Assembly (NCBI GenBank): GCA_017745015.1 | Contig: JAGIAF010000011.1 | Coordinates: 1 to 24,126 of the forward strand | Source of the DNA: Bdellovibrio sp. | Lineage (GTDB): Bacteria; Bdellovibrionota; Bdellovibrionia; Bdellovibrionales; Bdellovibrionaceae | DNA length: 24,126 bases | Direction of reading: 5' to 3' | In this document: one piece after another, positions 21,079 through 24,126 of the stretch | Numbering within the stretch: position 1 is the first letter of the stretch | How the letters are laid out: every line of letters begins with the position of its first letter | The notes under the pieces: generated by a model | The model's input: the letters and a program-made list of their open reading frames with translations, nothing else | Told to the model about the DNA's origin: nothing | Database searches by the model: none | Position numbers and translations under genes: made by a program

Positions 21079-22638
21079 ATGAAAAAGGCAATTTTAGCTT
21101 CGTTCCTTTTGCCTTTCTTGATAGGCACATCGGTCGCCTTTGCGGAGGCGCCATATTGCAGTTCCGTTTTTACGGAATACAAAGGCAGCCCCTTTAAAGA
21201 GAGCGAAGGTCATCCTATTCCGGAGGGAGCGGCTCTTAAAGTCGCTCTGAAGGAACAAAAGGAAGCCCTGAAAGTCTCCAGGTTTGTCATGGATGCGATG
21301 ACTCGCGAATCCGATGCCTTGAAAGCTGAGCTCAATGGAAAAACTCTTGAACTGGATGTGCTTTGTGTAGGTGCGGGTCCTCAGTGTGCCGCCGCTTCTT
21401 TGGTGCTGGGGAAAGTCGGTGTTCGCGCACTGGTCTTAGAGAAAACTGAATACGTTGCCAAGACATTCGCCGAAAAAGATTTCTATATTAATAGCGTGGA
21501 AGGCAAGTATGTTTCCATGCACGATTTTCCAGGCGGCGTCGGCAGCTTGGCAAATTTAACATCCAGCCTTTATGCGCACTCATCACAACTTGCCACTCAT
21601 ATTCAATCGCAACAATATGCTTCGGGTGTTCCCGTTCTATTAAATACGCGCGCGTTGTCCGTTGAAAGAATTCAAGTCAGTGGCCACACGGAACTGTTGA
21701 TCACGACGGACCAGGGGATCACAATTCGCGCGAAGAATCTTTTGCTGGGCACCGGCCTGGGAGAGATCGGTACAAAAGTAAAAGACGTTGAATATCAAAA
21801 AGCCTTCGCCGAGTATCATGCGGAATCGGCAGAGACGCCGGGTCTAAAACCTATCATGAGTGTAGACAGCTTTTTGGTGGCCGTAAAAAGTGCGCGTTTG
21901 CAGAAACAAGGGGTGCGTTTGCCTCGCGATATCATTCTTATCGGTAACGGGGATGGCTCACGTATCGCCATCGAAGCCTTCTCAGATAAGAATGTGACGA
22001 TCCCTGTGGGTTTTAAAACTCATTGGATTGGCAATACCTTCAAAACGGCAGCTGAATATACAGAATCTCAAGGAAGTTGGGATCGTTATCTTCCCAAAAT
22101 CATTCCACAATATGATGCGGGCCGAATTACAGGGCTTGCAGGTCACGTCGATAAGGTGGAGTTCTTGCCTGACAGTCGTTACCGTGTGACGGCAAAAGAT
22201 TCGAAAACAGGTCAAGTGGGGGCTGTGGAAGGCGATATGATTATCGATTGCACTGGCTACACGAATAAAAACAATGAACTCCTGGCGAATCTTTTAATCT
22301 CCCCAGAGATGATAGATGTTCTTGGCCCACTTCACGAGCTGCGCCTTTCATCAACGGTGTTGGCGCGTCAATATAGAGAAGCTGGTGGCAGTGAAGTTCC
22401 TGTCTATGCGATTGGGTCTTCGGCAGGTGCGCTGGCGGCCGACTGGGAGCTGGTTGGTTCGCCAAATAAAAATCCGGTAGCGATCTTTAATACCGCAGCT
22501 CGTACTTCTGCCTTTGTATCGCAACTGCTTGGTACTAAATCGCTGGCAAGTGTTCGCGGTGTTCGCGAGCACCGTCCCGCTGTGAAGTCGGCAAAAACTT
22601 TGATCGCCGAATTAAAGAAAGCTAGAAAGCATAAATAG
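21079..22638 (+). CDS. Exported FAD/NAD(P)-binding oxidoreductase
   Basis: 519 aa from the ATG at 21079, chosen because GGAG (21068-21071) lies 7 nt upstream and it exposes the signal peptide MKKAILASFLLPFLIGTSVAFA. A leader helix region (about 50-85) precedes a Rossmann fold LDVLCVGAGPQCAAASLVL (92-110) ending in a Glu (VLVLEK-type, VRALVLEK). Later elements are LLLGTGLGEIG (221-231), a second dinucleotide-like RDIILIGNGDGSRIAIEAF (283-301) and DMIIDCTGYTN (about 388-398). This order resembles FMO-like/pyridine-nucleotide oxidoreductases. Export of such a flavoprotein by Sec is unusual, since cofactor-loaded proteins usually use Tat; no twin-arginine is seen. Substrate unknown. It is monocistronic by its terminator. 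Confidence 0.8.
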   Translation: MKKAILASFLLPFLIGTSVAFAEAPYCSSVFTEYKGSPFKESEGHPIPEGAALKVALKEQKEALKVSRFVMDAMTRESDALKAELNGKTLELDVLCVGAGPQCAAASLVLGKVGVRALVLEKTEYVAKTFAEKDFYINSVEGKYVSMHDFPGGVGSLANLTSSLYAHSSQLATHIQSQQYASGVPVLLNTRALSVERIQVSGHTELLITTDQGITIRAKNLLLGTGLGEIGTKVKDVEYQKAFAEYHAESAETPGLKPIMSVDSFLVAVKSARLQKQGVRLPRDIILIGNGDGSRIAIEAFSDKNVTIPVGFKTHWIGNTFKTAAEYTESQGSWDRYLPKIIPQYDAGRITGLAGHVDKVEFLPDSRYRVTAKDSKTGQVGAVEGDMIIDCTGYTNKNNELLANLLISPEMIDVLGPLHELRLSSTVLARQYREAGGSEVPVYAIGSSAGALAADWELVGSPNKNPVAIFNTAARTSAFVSQLLGTKSLASVRGVREHRPAVKSAKTLIAELKKARKHK

Positions 22639-22642
22639 CCCG

Positions 22643-22680
22643 ACTTTGTTCTTGGATCAAATGTCCGAGAGCAAAGTTTT
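22643..22680 (+). terminator. Terminator after the flavoprotein gene
   Basis: 14-bp stem with two G-U pairs (ACTTTGTTCTTGGA / TCCGAGAGCAAAGT), 7-nt loop and a TTTT run, starting 5 nt after the stop. It separates this gene from the RND pump. Confidence 0.7.
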
Positions 22681-22758
22681 CGTTGTCCTTTATCAGCCTC
22701 ATCTCGCTCCATACCGCGCACCGAGAAAACCTCCTAAGATCTTCAAGAGGGGTTTTCC

Positions 22759-24126
22759 ATGCGCATATCCGATGTCTCCATTCGTAATGCCGTGTTTTCA
22801 TGGATGCTGTTTTCTGCATTCATCATCTTCGGCTTTATTTCTTTTATGCGCCTTGGGGTGAGCCAATTGCCCGATGTGGATTTTCCGGTCGTCAATGTCA
22901 CTATGACTTTAAATGGCGCGGCTCCCGAAATTATGGAGACCAGTGTGGTGGATCCTATCGAAGATGCGCTTTCATCGGTGGAAGGTGTGGAGCGCATCAG
23001 CTCAGTCAGTAAAACAGGGATCGCCAATATTACTATTGAGTTCGAGTTAGATCGCAATATCGACTCGGCCCTGCAGGAGGTACAAACCAAAGTGGCGCAA
23101 GCGCAGCGTCTGATTCCCAAAGATGTCGATCCACCGGTAATTACCAAAACCAATCCCGATGATCAGCCGATTATTTGGTTGGCCCTGACTTATGCAAAAG
23201 ATGATCGTTACTATCTGATGAGCTACGCCAAAGACTATTTAAAGGATCGCTTCACGATGGTGCCGGGCGTAGGGGATATTATTTTGGGTGGTTATACGGA
23301 CCCGGCAATGCGGGTGTGGGTGGATTCAAAAAAACTTTTAAAGAACAATGTTTCCGTCAATGATGTGATGGATTCGATCACAGCTCAACATGCGGAGATT
23401 CCCGGCGGCTTTATTCAAAATCCGCAAAAAGCTTTTAACGTGCGCACTTTGGGTGAGTTTACTGACGCCAAAGGGTTTGATGGCATGATCATCAATCGCA
23501 GGGCTGGGTTGGTTATTCAAGATCCATTTAATGTGGTTCGTTTAAAGGATCTCGGTTATGCTGAAGAATCTTTGTCTGAGGTCTATCGTATTTCGCGCTT
23601 CGATGGAACGACGGCACTGGGTTTGGGTATTAAGAAGCAGTTAGGCTCTAATGCGGTGGCCGTCGCTCGCGCGGTCAAAGCCCAGATGAACGAAGTGCAA
23701 AGCCAACTTCCTGAAGGCATGAAGTTGCACATCAACTTTGATTCCACTCGTTATATTGAGCAATCCATTGATGAGATGATTAAACACTTGGTGTTGGCCG
23801 TCATTCTGACGTCTTTAGTGTGCTGGGTCTTCTTGGGAAGTTTCACTGCCACATTGAACGTGCTATTGGCAATCCCGACCTCCATCATGGGGGCCTTTAT
23901 TGGTTTGTACTTCTTTGGTTTCACTCTGAATACCTTCACACTTTTAGGTCTGACCCTGGCCATCGGTATCGTCGTCGACGATGCCATCATGGTTTTGGAG
24001 AATATCTTTCGATATAATGAAAAAGGTCTGCGGCCAGTGGAGTCCGCTATCATTGGTGCGCGGGAAATCACCTTTGCGGCGTTAGCCGCCAGTGTTGCAA
24101 TCATCGCCATTTTTTTGCCGGTAGCC
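22759..24126 (+). CDS. RND efflux pump inner-membrane subunit, partial (5' 456 codons)
   Basis: Open from the ATG at 22759 (AGAGGGG at 22746-22752, 6 nt upstream) to the window edge with no stop; a full HAE1/AcrB-family pump has about 1,030 residues. The start MRISDVSIRNAVFSWML leads into TM1 (about 12-32), then SQLPDVDFPVVNVTMTLNGAAPEIMET, the porter-domain entry of this family. The first periplasmic porter and docking region (about 33-335) holds VQTKVAQAQRLIPKDVDPPV and VPGVGDIILGGY. TM2 begins near 338, and TM4 carries GIVVDDAIMVLEN with the proton-relay pair Asp407-Asp408, the same numbers as in AcrB. It should export drugs, detergents or metals by proton antiport. No membrane-fusion or outer-membrane partner is in the window; they may lie beyond the edge. 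Confidence 0.93.
   Translation, partial: MRISDVSIRNAVFSWMLFSAFIIFGFISFMRLGVSQLPDVDFPVVNVTMTLNGAAPEIMETSVVDPIEDALSSVEGVERISSVSKTGIANITIEFELDRNIDSALQEVQTKVAQAQRLIPKDVDPPVITKTNPDDQPIIWLALTYAKDDRYYLMSYAKDYLKDRFTMVPGVGDIILGGYTDPAMRVWVDSKKLLKNNVSVNDVMDSITAQHAEIPGGFIQNPQKAFNVRTLGEFTDAKGFDGMIINRRAGLVIQDPFNVVRLKDLGYAEESLSEVYRISRFDGTTALGLGIKKQLGSNAVAVARAVKAQMNEVQSQLPEGMKLHINFDSTRYIEQSIDEMIKHLVLAVILTSLVCWVFLGSFTATLNVLLAIPTSIMGAFIGLYFFGFTLNTFTLLGLTLAIGIVVDDAIMVLENIFRYNEKGLRPVESAIIGAREITFAALAASVAIIAIFLPVA

Noticed and set aside
22743..23153. Minus-strand 136-codon Thr/Ser-rich frame
   Set aside because: Antisense to the RND pump's conserved N-terminal porter region.

Overview
This window looks like a chromosomal segment of a Bdellovibrio-like predatory or delta-lineage bacterium. 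That is an inference from three things: moderate base composition, many small Sec-exported or lipoprotein genes, and a high-affinity respiration cluster with a CcoN-CcoO fusion. No sequence search was possible. There are no rRNA or tRNA genes, insertion sequences, phage genes or CRISPR arrays that I can see.

Left part (1-6720): a mostly accessory, visibly A/T-richer stretch. It holds a small exported protein, a DUF2007-like membrane protein, and an Rnk-type RNA polymerase-binding regulator with a promoter and about 150-nt leader. Next come an exported protein with a tandemly duplicated domain and two tiny, extremely hydrophilic proteins on the minus strand. They are followed by a type II toxin-antitoxin pair (GNAT acetyltransferase toxin with an unusual AbrB-like/DUF1778-tail antitoxin) and an exported protein with a Ca-binding-like Asp loop.

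Centre (6718-14018, minus strand): a complete, tightly overlapping cbb3 cytochrome oxidase operon in transcription order ccoI-ccoS-ccoNO-ccoQ-ccoP-ccoG-safE-like. It makes the oxidase (fused CcoNO, CcoQ, a short mono-haem CcoP) and the copper supply/assembly factors (CcoI copper ATPase, CcoS, CcoG, a TauE/SafE-type membrane protein). No CcoH gene is visible. Upstream of ccoI there is an FNR/FixK-type palindrome centred 41.5 bp before the start implied by a GATAAT -10 box, which is textbook class II activator geometry for a low-oxygen oxidase.

Right part (14157-24126): a Ser/Thr/Gly-rich exported protein, a 3D-domain (RlpA/MltA-like) lipoprotein, and a minus-strand group of a KefB/C-type K+/H+ antiporter, a YbaK/EbsC-family tRNA deacylase broken by a one-base frameshift, and a His-rich exported TTHB210-like protein. 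After these come a chymotrypsin-fold serine protease lipoprotein with a strong terminator, an exported FAD-type oxidoreductase with its own terminator, and the first 456 codons of an RND efflux pump that runs off the window end.

The best candidates for something under-described are the hybrid antitoxin, the two disordered mini-proteins, the exported flavoprotein and the compact cbb3 operon with its class II promoter.
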